DNA from: Acetonema longum DSM 6540
Lineage (GTDB): Bacteria > Bacillota > Negativicutes > Sporomusales > Acetonemataceae
DNA: 39,325 bases
Assembly: GCF_000219125.1 (NCBI RefSeq)
Contig: NZ_AFGF01000025.1
Location: 1-39,325, forward strand
Reading direction: 5' to 3'
Both the position numbers and the translations under genes were made by a program. The first letter of the stretch is position 1, and each line of letters begins with the position of its first letter. Under the pieces are notes generated by a model. It was not told where the DNA came from, did no database searches, and worked only from the letters and a program-made list of their open reading frames with translations. Below, one piece after another: positions 23,805-31,603 of the stretch.

Positions 23805-24680
23805 ATGGTTGCAGGGCAAAAGACCGTGCTTTTGGATGTACAGGGACTATCCGTAAGTTTTGAAAGCTACCATGCCTTTTTAGAAAAGCGGGCAAGCCAA
23901 GTGATTTCCGATTTAAGCGTGCAGGTTTACGCCGGGGAAATCCTGGCGGTCGTGGGCTCCAGCGGTTCAGGCAAAAGTTTGCTGGCTCACGCCATCATGG
24001 GCATTCTCCCGGACAATGCCAGGACCGGCGGGAGCATGGCCTACAAAGGGAAAGAATTGAACCGGGAATACCGGGAAGCGCTGCGTGGCAAAGAGATTGC
24101 ATTCATTCCCCAATCAGTGGCTTATCTGGATCCCCTGATGCGGGTGGGCGGACAGGTGCGGGGTATTGTCGGAGAAAAACTGCGGGATGCGCAAGAGAAG
24201 GCTTTCGCGAAATATCGCCTGGATTTGCAAGCGGCAAATCTTTATCCGTTTCAACTCTCCGGCGGCATGGCGCGCCGGGTTTTGATTTCAACCGCGGTGG
24301 TCACCGATGCCGAACTGATTATTGCCGACGAACCGACGCCTGGTCTGGATTTAGCAATTGCCGTTCAGGCGCTGCAGGATTTCAGGGAATTTGCCGACCA
24401 GGGTAAAGGCGTTTTGCTGATTACCCATGATATTGATTTGGCCTTGCATGTGGCGGACCGCATTTCTATCTTCCACAGCGGCACGGTGATTGAGACGGCA
24501 CAGCGGGAAGAATTTTCCGGCGACGGGGAAGGGTTAAAGCATCCTTACAGCCGCGCTCTTTTCCGCGCTCTGCCGCAAAACGGATTTCAATTGCCTTACT
24601 GCCCTAAATGCGGCGCAAGTTGCGCCGTTTGGGAAATTTCCCGCACAGAAATGAGGTGTGCCTGTGGCAGCCATGATTGA
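23805..24680 (+). CDS. ABC transporter ATPase 1 (NikD/OppD type) with C-terminal Cys cluster
   Basis: A 291-residue ATPase with Walker A GSSGSGKS, Q-loop FIPQS, signature LSGGM, Walker B LIIADEPT and H-loop ITHD. ATG 23805 is preferred because GGGAGGG lies six bases upstream; ATG 23784 is a longer alternative. The C-terminus carries C266-x2-C269-x3-C273 and C285-x-C287, which looks like a small zinc ribbon or Fe-S site. Classic OppD/DppD proteins have a Cys-containing C-terminal extension, but this CxxC...CxC layout differs. It overlaps the second ATPase gene. Confidence 0.92.
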   Translation: MVAGQKTVLLDVQGLSVSFESYHAFLEKRASQVISDLSVQVYAGEILAVVGSSGSGKSLLAHAIMGILPDNARTGGSMAYKGKELNREYREALRGKEIAFIPQSVAYLDPLMRVGGQVRGIVGEKLRDAQEKAFAKYRLDLQAANLYPFQLSGGMARRVLISTAVVTDAELIIADEPTPGLDLAIAVQALQDFREFADQGKGVLLITHDIDLALHVADRISIFHSGTVIETAQREEFSGDGEGLKHPYSRALFRALPQNGFQLPYCPKCGASCAVWEISRTEMRCACGSHD

Positions 24681-25302
24681 AGTGAATCATGTAAGCTTTC
24701 GTTACGAAACGGCCCCGTGGGTGCTGAAGGACGTGAGCCTGGCCATTGAGGAGGGGGAGCGCGTCGCTTTAGTCGGTCCCAGCGGCTACGGGAAAAGTAC
24801 GCTGGCCAAAATCATCGCCGGCTATCTTCAGCCGCTGGAAGGGGAAGTTCTCTGGGAGGGCAAGCCGTTGCCCCAATATGGGTATTGCCCGGTGCAACTG
24901 GTCTACCAGCATCCGGAAAAAGCGTTGAATCCCCGCTGGAAGATGAAGTTGTCCTTAGCGGAAAGCGGCGTATCTGATCCTAGGATTCTGCAGGAGCTGG
25001 GAATACAGCAGCAGTGGTTGGAGCGCTGGCCCAATGAGCTTTCCGGCGGTGAACTGCAACGTTTTTGTGTGGTCCGGGCATTAGGGGAAAAGACCCGCTT
25101 TTTAATCGCTGATGAAATGAGTACAATGCTGGATGCGATGAATCAGGCGCATATCTGGCGGTTTCTGCTCCGGCACGCAGCCGAAAAAAAGATGGGAATG
25201 ATTTCGATTACCCATAATCTATATTTAGCGGAGCAAGTGGCGGATCGAATTATTGACGTACCTTCCATCAACCGGATTCAGGTGAAGGCAGAGAATTTAT
25301 AA
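24664..25302 (+). CDS. ABC transporter ATPase 2 (NikE/OppF type)
   Basis: A short ATPase of about 212 residues with Walker A GPSGYGKST, signature LSGGEL, Walker B FLIADEM and H-loop SITHN. The GTG at 24664 is chosen from a TGAGGT site; GTG 24658 and ATG 24673 are possible, differing by two or three residues. It lacks the C-terminal oligopeptide-type extension and is shorter than typical OppF (about 320), closer to NikE-like forms. It is the last gene of the transporter operon; a weak GGAAT/ATTCC hairpin with T5 (25326-25350) follows. Confidence 0.9.
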   Translation: MAAMIEVNHVSFRYETAPWVLKDVSLAIEEGERVALVGPSGYGKSTLAKIIAGYLQPLEGEVLWEGKPLPQYGYCPVQLVYQHPEKALNPRWKMKLSLAESGVSDPRILQELGIQQQWLERWPNELSGGELQRFCVVRALGEKTRFLIADEMSTMLDAMNQAHIWRFLLRHAAEKKMGMISITHNLYLAEQVADRIIDVPSINRIQVKAENL

Positions 25303-25394
25303 AGTCTCCTTGCTGTCATCAGCCCGGAATTTCGAGAAGGATTCCTTTTTGCCATGCAGGCACTATGATCGGATAAAATGATCCTAATTCTGCG

Positions 25395-25483
25395 TTGACG
25401 GCAGGCTGGAATAGGAGTATCTTAGATCATGGGCATTAGTACCTTGCGTCACTTAACAGCATGGATTAATGACGTAAGGTACT
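25395..25483 (+). promoter_or_regulatory. Promoter and leader hairpin of the EamA transporter gene
   Basis: The promoter is TTGACG (25395-25400), a 17-base spacer and TATCTT (25418-25423). Just after the expected start, an inverted repeat AGTACCTTGCGTCA (25438-25451) pairs with TGACGTAAGGTACT (25470-25483) at 13 of 14 positions with an 18-base loop. No T-run follows. It may be a dimer-binding operator or an mRNA leader structure controlling the TTG-started gene. Confidence 0.6.
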
Positions 25484-25501
25484 GGTAAAGGGAGTGTTAT
25501 C

Positions 25502-26383
25502 TTGCAAATTGAAACGAAATTCCCCGGCACAGACCGTCTGCAGGGCATTTTGCTGTTATTGGCCACCGCAGTTCTGTGGAGCACCGGCGGATTGGGGATC
25601 AAATGGGTCGATTGGAATCCCCTGGCCATTGCCGGCGCCAGAAGCGCCATTTCCGCCATTGTGATCTGGACGGCTTTTCGCGGCTCACCGCTGCGCTGGA
25701 ATGGGGCGATGGTTTGGGGCGGAGCGGGCTATGCCCTCATGGTTGTGACTTTTGTCGTTGCCAATAAGCTGACCACGGCCGCCAATGCCATTTTATTGCA
25801 ATACTGCTCTCCGATCTATGTAGCCATCCTGGGCGCAATTTTTTTGCGGGAAAAGCCTCATCTTTATGATTGGCTGACCATCAGTCTGGTGGGCGGCGGC
25901 ATGGTCCTCTTCTTTCAGGACGAAATGTCGGCGGGCGGCCTGACGGGAAATCTGGCGGGCATTGCCAGCGGCATAGGCATGGCTGTTATGACTGTGGCCA
26001 TGCGCCGGCAAAAGGATGGTTCGCCTTTCGGTTCCGCTTTGCTGGGCAATATATTGGCTTTTTTGTGCGGCTTGCCCTTTATGTTCAACGATTCTCCCGG
26101 GGTGGCCGGCTGGGTGGCTATTGTGGCGATGGGGGCTATCCAGATGGGCCTTTCCTATGTCCTGTATTCTACGGCCATCAAATGGGTTACGGCGCTGGAA
26201 GCTACTATCATTACCATGATCGAACCGATTCTTAACCCCCTGTGGGTTTTCCTGCTCCTGGGCGAAGCGCCGGGCTTCTGGTCCCTGGCCGGCGGCGGCG
26301 TCATCATGGTCGCCATTACTTTCCGTTACATCATACCGGCGTTAAAATCAGCCGGCAGTGTTGACCAGGCAGGAAAAGCTTAG
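25502..26383 (+). CDS. EamA/DMT-family transporter
   Basis: A 293-residue membrane protein with ten helices in two homologous EamA halves; the first begins with LLATAVLWSTGGLGIKW and the second with LAGIASGIGMAVMTV, and each ends with a conserved Pro/Glu motif (FLREKPH; IEPILNPLWVFLLLGEAP). The family exports amino acids, metabolites or drugs; substrate unknown. The TTG at 25502 is the only suitable start after AAAGGGAG. It stands alone behind its own promoter and leader hairpin, between the ABC operon and a two-component system. Confidence 0.88.
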   Translation: MQIETKFPGTDRLQGILLLLATAVLWSTGGLGIKWVDWNPLAIAGARSAISAIVIWTAFRGSPLRWNGAMVWGGAGYALMVVTFVVANKLTTAANAILLQYCSPIYVAILGAIFLREKPHLYDWLTISLVGGGMVLFFQDEMSAGGLTGNLAGIASGIGMAVMTVAMRRQKDGSPFGSALLGNILAFLCGLPFMFNDSPGVAGWVAIVAMGAIQMGLSYVLYSTAIKWVTALEATIITMIEPILNPLWVFLLLGEAPGFWSLAGGGVIMVAITFRYIIPALKSAGSVDQAGKA

Positions 26384-26435
26384 TTAAACTTGAATCTAAT
26401 ACCCAGCAGGTAATTTACTTGGTGGGTATGTGGTC

Positions 26436-28139
26436 ATGATAAAATTAAAGAATAGTCTGACAATGAAATTTATGCTGGGAACAGCGGCCATCATGACCGT
26501 AATGATGACCGTTAATTTACTTTGGAGTCTCAGCCAGTATAAGCGCCAGGCCGAAGCGGAAATGAAGGAAAAGGCAATGGTGATCACGCAGCAGTTAATT
26601 GCGACCCGGGCTTTTATCGCCGCTAAACAAGACGCGATTAACTGCGACGCCATTGGAAATTATGAATTTAAACATCTGAACCCGGCGGCGGTAGGCAAAG
26701 GTATCGGCGATATATTCAACCAGTATTCGGGGTACAGGCTGAAGCAGACCCGGCTCCAGCCCCGGGACCCGGCGAATGCTCCGGATAATTATGAAACAGA
26801 AATGCTGGCGCAACTGGCGCTGGACCGTGATCTTCCTGAACTGTGGGGGTATGATCAGCTGGGCGGGGTCCGGGTTTTCCGCTATATGGTGCCGCTTTAT
26901 TATGATCCATCCTGTATGCCCTGCCATGGCAAACCCGCCGGGGCAAGCGATATTGCCGGCTTTCCTAAAGAAGGGCGCTCCCCGGGAGATTTTGCCGGTG
27001 CGATCAGTGTCGTCGTTCCGATGACGGCTTTCGAGGCGAATATCAATGCTAATATTGTGACTCAAGTCTCGTTCATCCTGTTGATGATCCTGGCCAGTAT
27101 TGGCGGCATATATCTGATGATGGAACATATTGTGGTCGTACCGATCAAAGAACTGACCGGAAGAGTCCTGGAGCTGGGGGAGGGAAACTGGGCGGCGGCT
27201 CTGAATGAAGAGAGCACTTATGATGAGATGCGCTATCTGGCCTCGGCTTTTAATTCTATGGCTGACAGGCTCCAGCAATTGTATAACGAGCTTGAGGGAA
27301 AAGTGGCTGAACGCACCCGGCTGCTGTACGAGGCAAACCGGAAGCTTATCGAGCAGGGGCGGGAGCTCAGGGAAATGAATGCCAGGCTCTGCGAGACCGA
27401 CCGTTTAAAGTCTGAATTCCTGGCTGTAATGAGCCATGAATTGCGCACTCCTCTCACGGCCATCATCGCATTTGCCGAGATCATGCTGGCTGAAGGGCAG
27501 GCGCTAAACGAGCTGCAGCGGGAATATCTTGAGGATATTTTTGAAAGCGCTCACCAATTGCTGGGGCAAATCAACGACATCCTGGACATGTCCAAGATGG
27601 AAGCCGGCCTCATCCGGCTGAATTGTCAACCGGTCGATATTCCGCAGCTGCTGGAGAGTATCACGAGGATCACTGCCTCGCTCATCGCCCGGAAAAATCT
27701 GGGCTTTACTGTCGGGATAGCCCCGGATGTTCCGTTGATTAGCGCGGATTACGAGAAACTAAGCCATATCCTGAGAAATCTGATCAGCAATGCCATTAAA
27801 TTTACCCCGGCAGGAGGAGAGATTTCGGTAGTTGTTGAAATGATAACCTCCGGTTGCGATACTCCTAAGCTGCAAGTTCTGGTGAAAGATACGGGAATCG
27901 GTATCAGCCCCTCCGACCAGACAGTGATTTTTGAGACGTTCCGGCAGGCCGACGCAGCGTGCCGGCGTGAGTATGCCGGCAGCGGGCTGGGGCTGGCCAT
28001 CGCCAGGAACCTGGTCGAGCTTCACGGCGGGGAAATATGGGTGGAAAGCAGTCCGGATGAAGGCAGTATATTTGGTTTTACCATTCCGGCATCAATCGGG
28101 GGGGATGAGTATGGCGGCGGCAAAAATTCTTGCTGTTGA
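26436..28139 (+). CDS. Haem-c sensor histidine kinase (Tll0287-like domain, HAMP, HisKA, HATPase)
   Basis: A 567-residue membrane kinase: N-terminal helix, a periplasmic Tll0287-like (DUF3365) domain of about 160 residues with a C160-M-P-C163-H164 motif that should bind one c-type haem, a second helix, HAMP, a coiled-coil, HisKA with H334 in MSHELRTPLTA, and HATPase_c with N-box LRNLISNAIKFTP, G1 DTGIGIS and G2 GSGLGLAI. It probably senses redox state, oxygen, nitric oxide or a haem ligand outside the membrane. ATG 26436 is favoured (GTG 26430 also possible). Its end overlaps the response regulator gene by 29 bases. Confidence 0.92.
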   Translation: MIKLKNSLTMKFMLGTAAIMTVMMTVNLLWSLSQYKRQAEAEMKEKAMVITQQLIATRAFIAAKQDAINCDAIGNYEFKHLNPAAVGKGIGDIFNQYSGYRLKQTRLQPRDPANAPDNYETEMLAQLALDRDLPELWGYDQLGGVRVFRYMVPLYYDPSCMPCHGKPAGASDIAGFPKEGRSPGDFAGAISVVVPMTAFEANINANIVTQVSFILLMILASIGGIYLMMEHIVVVPIKELTGRVLELGEGNWAAALNEESTYDEMRYLASAFNSMADRLQQLYNELEGKVAERTRLLYEANRKLIEQGRELREMNARLCETDRLKSEFLAVMSHELRTPLTAIIAFAEIMLAEGQALNELQREYLEDIFESAHQLLGQINDILDMSKMEAGLIRLNCQPVDIPQLLESITRITASLIARKNLGFTVGIAPDVPLISADYEKLSHILRNLISNAIKFTPAGGEISVVVEMITSGCDTPKLQVLVKDTGIGISPSDQTVIFETFRQADAACRREYAGSGLGLAIARNLVELHGGEIWVESSPDEGSIFGFTIPASIGGDEYGGGKNSCC

Positions 28140-28812
28140 CGATGATCCTAAAATCTTGAAAATTCTGCGCCATTGCCTGGAAAAAGAAGGATTTCAGGTA
28201 GCTGCGGCAGCCGACGGCGAAGCCGCGGTCAAGGCCGCCAAGCTGGACAGGCCCGACTTGGTCATTCTTGATTTAATGCTGCCGAAGCTAAATGGCCTGG
28301 ATGTTTGCAAGAGGCTTAGTGCGGAAGCCGAAGACCTGCCCATTATCATTCTTTCGGCCAAAGGGGATGAACTTGACCGGATCGTTGGGCTGAGAATGGG
28401 GGTCGATGATTATGTCGCCAAGCCCTTTAGTCCCACCGAACTGGTTCTCCGCGTCCGCGCCGTGCTGCGCCGCGCAAACAGGTCTCAGGCCAGGCCGGAG
28501 GAGAACCCGATTGCATGCGGGGATATAACGATCGACTCCAGGACCAGGACGGTTACCGTACGCTCGCAGCCGGTCATTCTGACCGGCAAAGAATTTGATA
28601 TGCTGTTTTTGCTGATGAGCCATTCGCAGCAGGTATTTACACGGATACAGCTTTTAAATAAAATCTGGCACAGTGATTACCAGGGAGACGAGAATACCGT
28701 CACGGTGCATATTCGCCGCCTGCGGGAAAAAATTGAACCGGACCCTTCTCAGCCGTGTTATATACAGACGGTGTGGGGAGTGGGATATAAGTTTAGCTGC
28801 AGCGGCACGTAA
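28111..28812 (+). CDS. OmpR/PhoB-family response regulator partner of the haem kinase
   Basis: A 233-residue regulator: receiver with acidic triad DDD near residue 10, phosphorylation site D54 in VILDLMLP, LSAK and AKPF switch residues, and a winged-helix DNA-binding domain ending WGVGYKF. ATG 28111 is chosen with GGGGGG seven bases upstream; ATG 28105 is in frame but too close to it. It overlaps its kinase gene. Targets are unknown. A terminator lies right at the stop codon. Confidence 0.93.
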   Translation: MAAAKILAVDDDPKILKILRHCLEKEGFQVAAAADGEAAVKAAKLDRPDLVILDLMLPKLNGLDVCKRLSAEAEDLPIIILSAKGDELDRIVGLRMGVDDYVAKPFSPTELVLRVRAVLRRANRSQARPEENPIACGDITIDSRTRTVTVRSQPVILTGKEFDMLFLLMSHSQQVFTRIQLLNKIWHSDYQGDENTVTVHIRRLREKIEPDPSQPCYIQTVWGVGYKFSCSGT

Positions 28813-28831
28813 CGGTGCCGTTTCTTTTTTT
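28803..28831 (+). terminator. Terminator of the haem kinase/regulator unit
   Basis: CGGCAC (28803-28808) and GTGCCG (28815-28820) pair with a six-base loop, followed by TTTCTTTTTTT. The left arm overlaps the end of the response regulator gene. The opposing gene ends 20 bases downstream. Confidence 0.85.
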
Positions 28832-28850
28832 GGAGAGCACCTGATCGTCC

Positions 28851-29579
28851 TTACAGCCGATAAGTCATCCCAAAGCCCAGGCCGCCAGTTTCAGCCTCCA
28901 TTTCCGCATCTTCCGACCGTAATCCCTTCACCGCCAACTTACGGTAATCCAGATTAAAGTCCATATCCCGCGTCAACCTATACGAAATCCCTACACCCCA
29001 ACTCGAAACATCCTTTCCAACCCCCAGTGAAGCATACCCCGTTAACTTGGGCGCCAACGGCATCAATCCGACCACGCCAAACTGGACCGCCGCTTTCGTT
29101 CTCGTACTCACTGCCCTGCTCCGAGATAGATCCTCTAGCGGGTCATGATCGCGATAGGCAGAAGAAAACCTGCCTTTGGCCCTTACGTTCCCGGCAAACA
29201 ACGAACAGTATCTGTTCCACCGGTACAGCAGATTAACCTCGGCAGCCCTCAGTCGCATTCGCTCCGTCAAGGACTCATAGTTCGGGTCGACGGGCGAGCC
29301 ATCCGGCCACTGTGAAAAGGAGTTATCCTGCGACTCGACATTCAACCCCCGGTATTGCAGCGCCCACCGTCCGCCTAATCCCAGCGTAGCCCCGAAATCC
29401 ACCCCGGAGCGGGCGCTATACGTATTATGGGTTCCCTCTGCCTCGTCCGACTCATTCTCCACCGTCCGCAGCGACACTTCCACAGCCAGATTCCCTGCCG
29501 CATAATCCGTTAGCGGCGCTGCCAAGGCTGTAGAAGCGAGTAAGCTCCATAGCATGCATGCAAAAATGATTGATCTCAT
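28851..29579 (-). CDS. Outer-membrane beta-barrel protein
   Basis: A 242-residue exported protein: signal peptide to about residue 20 (ASTALAA), then alternating hydrophobic/polar strands with many Gly, Tyr and Arg, such as GVDFGATLGLGGRWALQYRG, and a C-terminal strand GFGMTYRL. It resembles small 8- to 10-stranded porin-like or OmpA-type barrels of diderm Firmicutes; no family is named with confidence. The ATG (29577-29579, minus strand) has AGGAGGA upstream. It is divergent from tpsB with a 241-base AT-rich gap between. It could aid the secretion pair or be unrelated. Confidence 0.75.
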   Translation of the reverse strand: MRSIIFACMLWSLLASTALAAPLTDYAAGNLAVEVSLRTVENESDEAEGTHNTYSARSGVDFGATLGLGGRWALQYRGLNVESQDNSFSQWPDGSPVDPNYESLTERMRLRAAEVNLLYRWNRYCSLFAGNVRAKGRFSSAYRDHDPLEDLSRSRAVSTRTKAAVQFGVVGLMPLAPKLTGYASLGVGKDVSSWGVGISYRLTRDMDFNLDYRKLAVKGLRSEDAEMEAETGGLGFGMTYRL

Positions 29580-29682
29580 GGTTCCTCCTATAATTAATTA
29601 ATCAGGATTTTTCGTAGAAGCGAGATATAAAAAATATTTTAAGAAATATTTAAGAAACATTGACAAAATATAGCAATACAGA

Positions 29683-29736
29683 TTGACAAGACTGGGAAAA
29701 TGCACTATTTTAAATATGATAATAAGAATCAGTATC
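29683..29736 (+). promoter_or_regulatory. Promoter and Fur-box-like site of the tpsBA operon
   Basis: TTGACA (29683-29688), a 17-base spacer and TATTTT (29706-29711). At the expected start, GATAATAAGAATCAGTATC (29718-29736) matches 16 of 19 bases of the Fur consensus and is itself partly palindromic. Fur-type iron repression of two-partner secretion is known for haemolysin and haem-binding systems. The rest of the 29580-29820 gap is AT-rich and shows no gene. Confidence 0.7.
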
Positions 29737-29820
29737 ATTGAAGCCTTGCATATAGTATAGCCCATTCTTTGCCAGTCGAGAAGACGCTATTTTCACCTTT
29801 CGCATAAGGAGACAGCAATC

Positions 29821-31515
29821 ATGCCTATCTCGCCGTTCAAAACCTGGCTGTGCATCATCCTCCCTCTATTTTTTCTCGTATTTCTGTCCACTCAACCGTC
29901 TTTCGCCCAGACCCCCAGCCTCAGCGACAGAGAAGAACGCTTGCGCCGGGACCGACAGGAGGCGGCTGAAAGAAAAGAACGCCAACAGCGCGTAGACGTC
30001 TTTTGGCAGGATACACCCAGCCAGGAGCAAGACACCAGCCTGCCCGAAGAATCTCTCATGTTTCCCATCCGCACCATCCTGCTGGAAGGCGACCGGGTGG
30101 AGAAATTCCCCTGGGTCAAAGATTTTCTCGCGCCTTACCACAACCGCTCCATGGGCCGGCAGGGCATCCAGCTCATCGTCAAACGCTTAAATAACGTCTT
30201 CATCGACAAAGGCTACATCACCAGCCGCATCTTCATTCCGGAGCAAGATCTCTCGGGAGGGACCTTGCGGCTGCTTTTGGTTCCCGGCACCATCCGTACG
30301 ATCCGCTTTTCCGACTCCTACGCCGGCAACTGGCACACCGCCTTTCCCACCGGTCCCGGCCGCCTCCTAAACCTGCGGGATATCGAGCAGGGCCTGGAAC
30401 AAATGAAACGAATCCCCTCCCAGGACGTCACCATGCAGCTGGTTCCCGGCGATCAGCCCGGCCAAAGCGGCATCCTCCTCACCGCTAAAGAAGCCAAGCC
30501 CTGGAAACTCGTCTATTCCTTAGACGACTCCGGCAGCCGGTCCACCGGCAAACTCCAGTCCTCCTTCACCTTCTCCTATGACAACCTCTGGCGCATCAAC
30601 GACCTCTTTCATATCGCCGTCAATCACGACGCCGAACCCGACAGCGCTAGACGCGGTACCAAAGGCAACAGTATTTACTATTCCTTCCCCTACGGCAACT
30701 CCACCTTCACCTTCACCGCCGGCGAAAACAGCTACCACCAGACCGTAGCCGGCTCCAGCCAAACCTTCGTCTCCTCCGGCGAAAGCGAGAACTTAGACTT
30801 TAAGCTCTCCCAGCTTCTCAGCCGGGACCAGACCAGCAAAACGCATCTGGAGCTGCGCACCGTACGCTCTCTAAGCAAAAGCTACATCGACGACACCGAA
30901 ATCCTTCTCCAGCGCAAAAAGACCACCGCCTTTGAATGGGCTCTCAGCCGCAGCGAAACTACCGGCGGCGTATCCATCGACATCCGGGTGGCCAACAAAC
31001 GCGGCGTACCCTGGTTTGGCGCCCAGGATGAACAGGACGCCTCCACCCCTGAAGCCCCCAATCCCCGCTACAGCCTCTGGACCTTTCGCAGCTCCATCGC
31101 TGCACCGTTAACCGTCTTCAGTCAGCCCGTCCGCTACAGCCTCACCCTCTACGGCCAGACCACCAACGACTCCCTCTACGGCTCCGAACACTTCTCCATC
31201 GGCAACCGCTACACCGTGAGGGGCTTTGACGGCGAACAGACTCTGGCCGCCGAATGCGGCTGGTACCTGCAGAACGAACTGGCCGTCCCCCTCAAAATCG
31301 GCCCCGAACTCTACCTCGGCCTCGACTACGGACAAGTCCAGGGCCCGGCTGTCCAATACCTGGCAGGAAACAGCCTGGCCGGCAGCGTTTTAGGACTGCG
31401 CGGCGCAGCGTTAGGAGCGCACTATGACCTTTTTGCCGGCTGGCCCCTCAGCAAACCCAAAGAGTTTGAAACCGCCCATACCACCTATGGCTTTCAGCTA
31501 GTCTACCAGCTATAG
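29821..31515 (+). CDS. TpsB outer-membrane transporter (FhaC/ShlB/CdiB family)
   Basis: A 564-residue outer-membrane protein: signal peptide (about residues 1-29), an N-terminal linker rich in Arg and Glu, two POTRA domains (roughly residues 80-240) with a typical GYITSRIFIPEQDLSGG turn, and a 16-strand barrel. The VRGF motif of loop 6 (V466-F469) is intact and the protein ends in Tyr-Gln-Leu. It exports the TpsA encoded directly downstream. ATG 29821 has AAGGAGA upstream. A small hairpin with seven-base arms (31507-31523) overlaps the stop codon and may reduce or buffer read-through to tpsA. Codons strongly favour C at the third position, unlike the genes upstream of 28.8 kb. Confidence 0.94.
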   Translation: MPISPFKTWLCIILPLFFLVFLSTQPSFAQTPSLSDREERLRRDRQEAAERKERQQRVDVFWQDTPSQEQDTSLPEESLMFPIRTILLEGDRVEKFPWVKDFLAPYHNRSMGRQGIQLIVKRLNNVFIDKGYITSRIFIPEQDLSGGTLRLLLVPGTIRTIRFSDSYAGNWHTAFPTGPGRLLNLRDIEQGLEQMKRIPSQDVTMQLVPGDQPGQSGILLTAKEAKPWKLVYSLDDSGSRSTGKLQSSFTFSYDNLWRINDLFHIAVNHDAEPDSARRGTKGNSIYYSFPYGNSTFTFTAGENSYHQTVAGSSQTFVSSGESENLDFKLSQLLSRDQTSKTHLELRTVRSLSKSYIDDTEILLQRKKTTAFEWALSRSETTGGVSIDIRVANKRGVPWFGAQDEQDASTPEAPNPRYSLWTFRSSIAAPLTVFSQPVRYSLTLYGQTTNDSLYGSEHFSIGNRYTVRGFDGEQTLAAECGWYLQNELAVPLKIGPELYLGLDYGQVQGPAVQYLAGNSLAGSVLGLRGAALGAHYDLFAGWPLSKPKEFETAHTTYGFQLVYQL

Positions 31516-31603
31516 CATAGCTGTAACATACAAAAAGGCCCAAGACAGAAGCATTCAGATCAGAACCATCTCTTTCACAGATACGGGATAGGAGGGAACA
31601 CCC

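Noticed and set aside
28830-28860. Replication origin or terminus at the strand-composition flip
   Set aside because: No dnaA boxes or dif-like site are seen, and the composition turns back inside tpsA, so a local island or gene-specific bias is more likely.
29580-29682. Promoter for the minus-strand barrel gene
   Set aside because: The AT-rich stretch offers several poor -10-like hexamers but no convincing -35/-10 pair on the minus strand, so none is listed.
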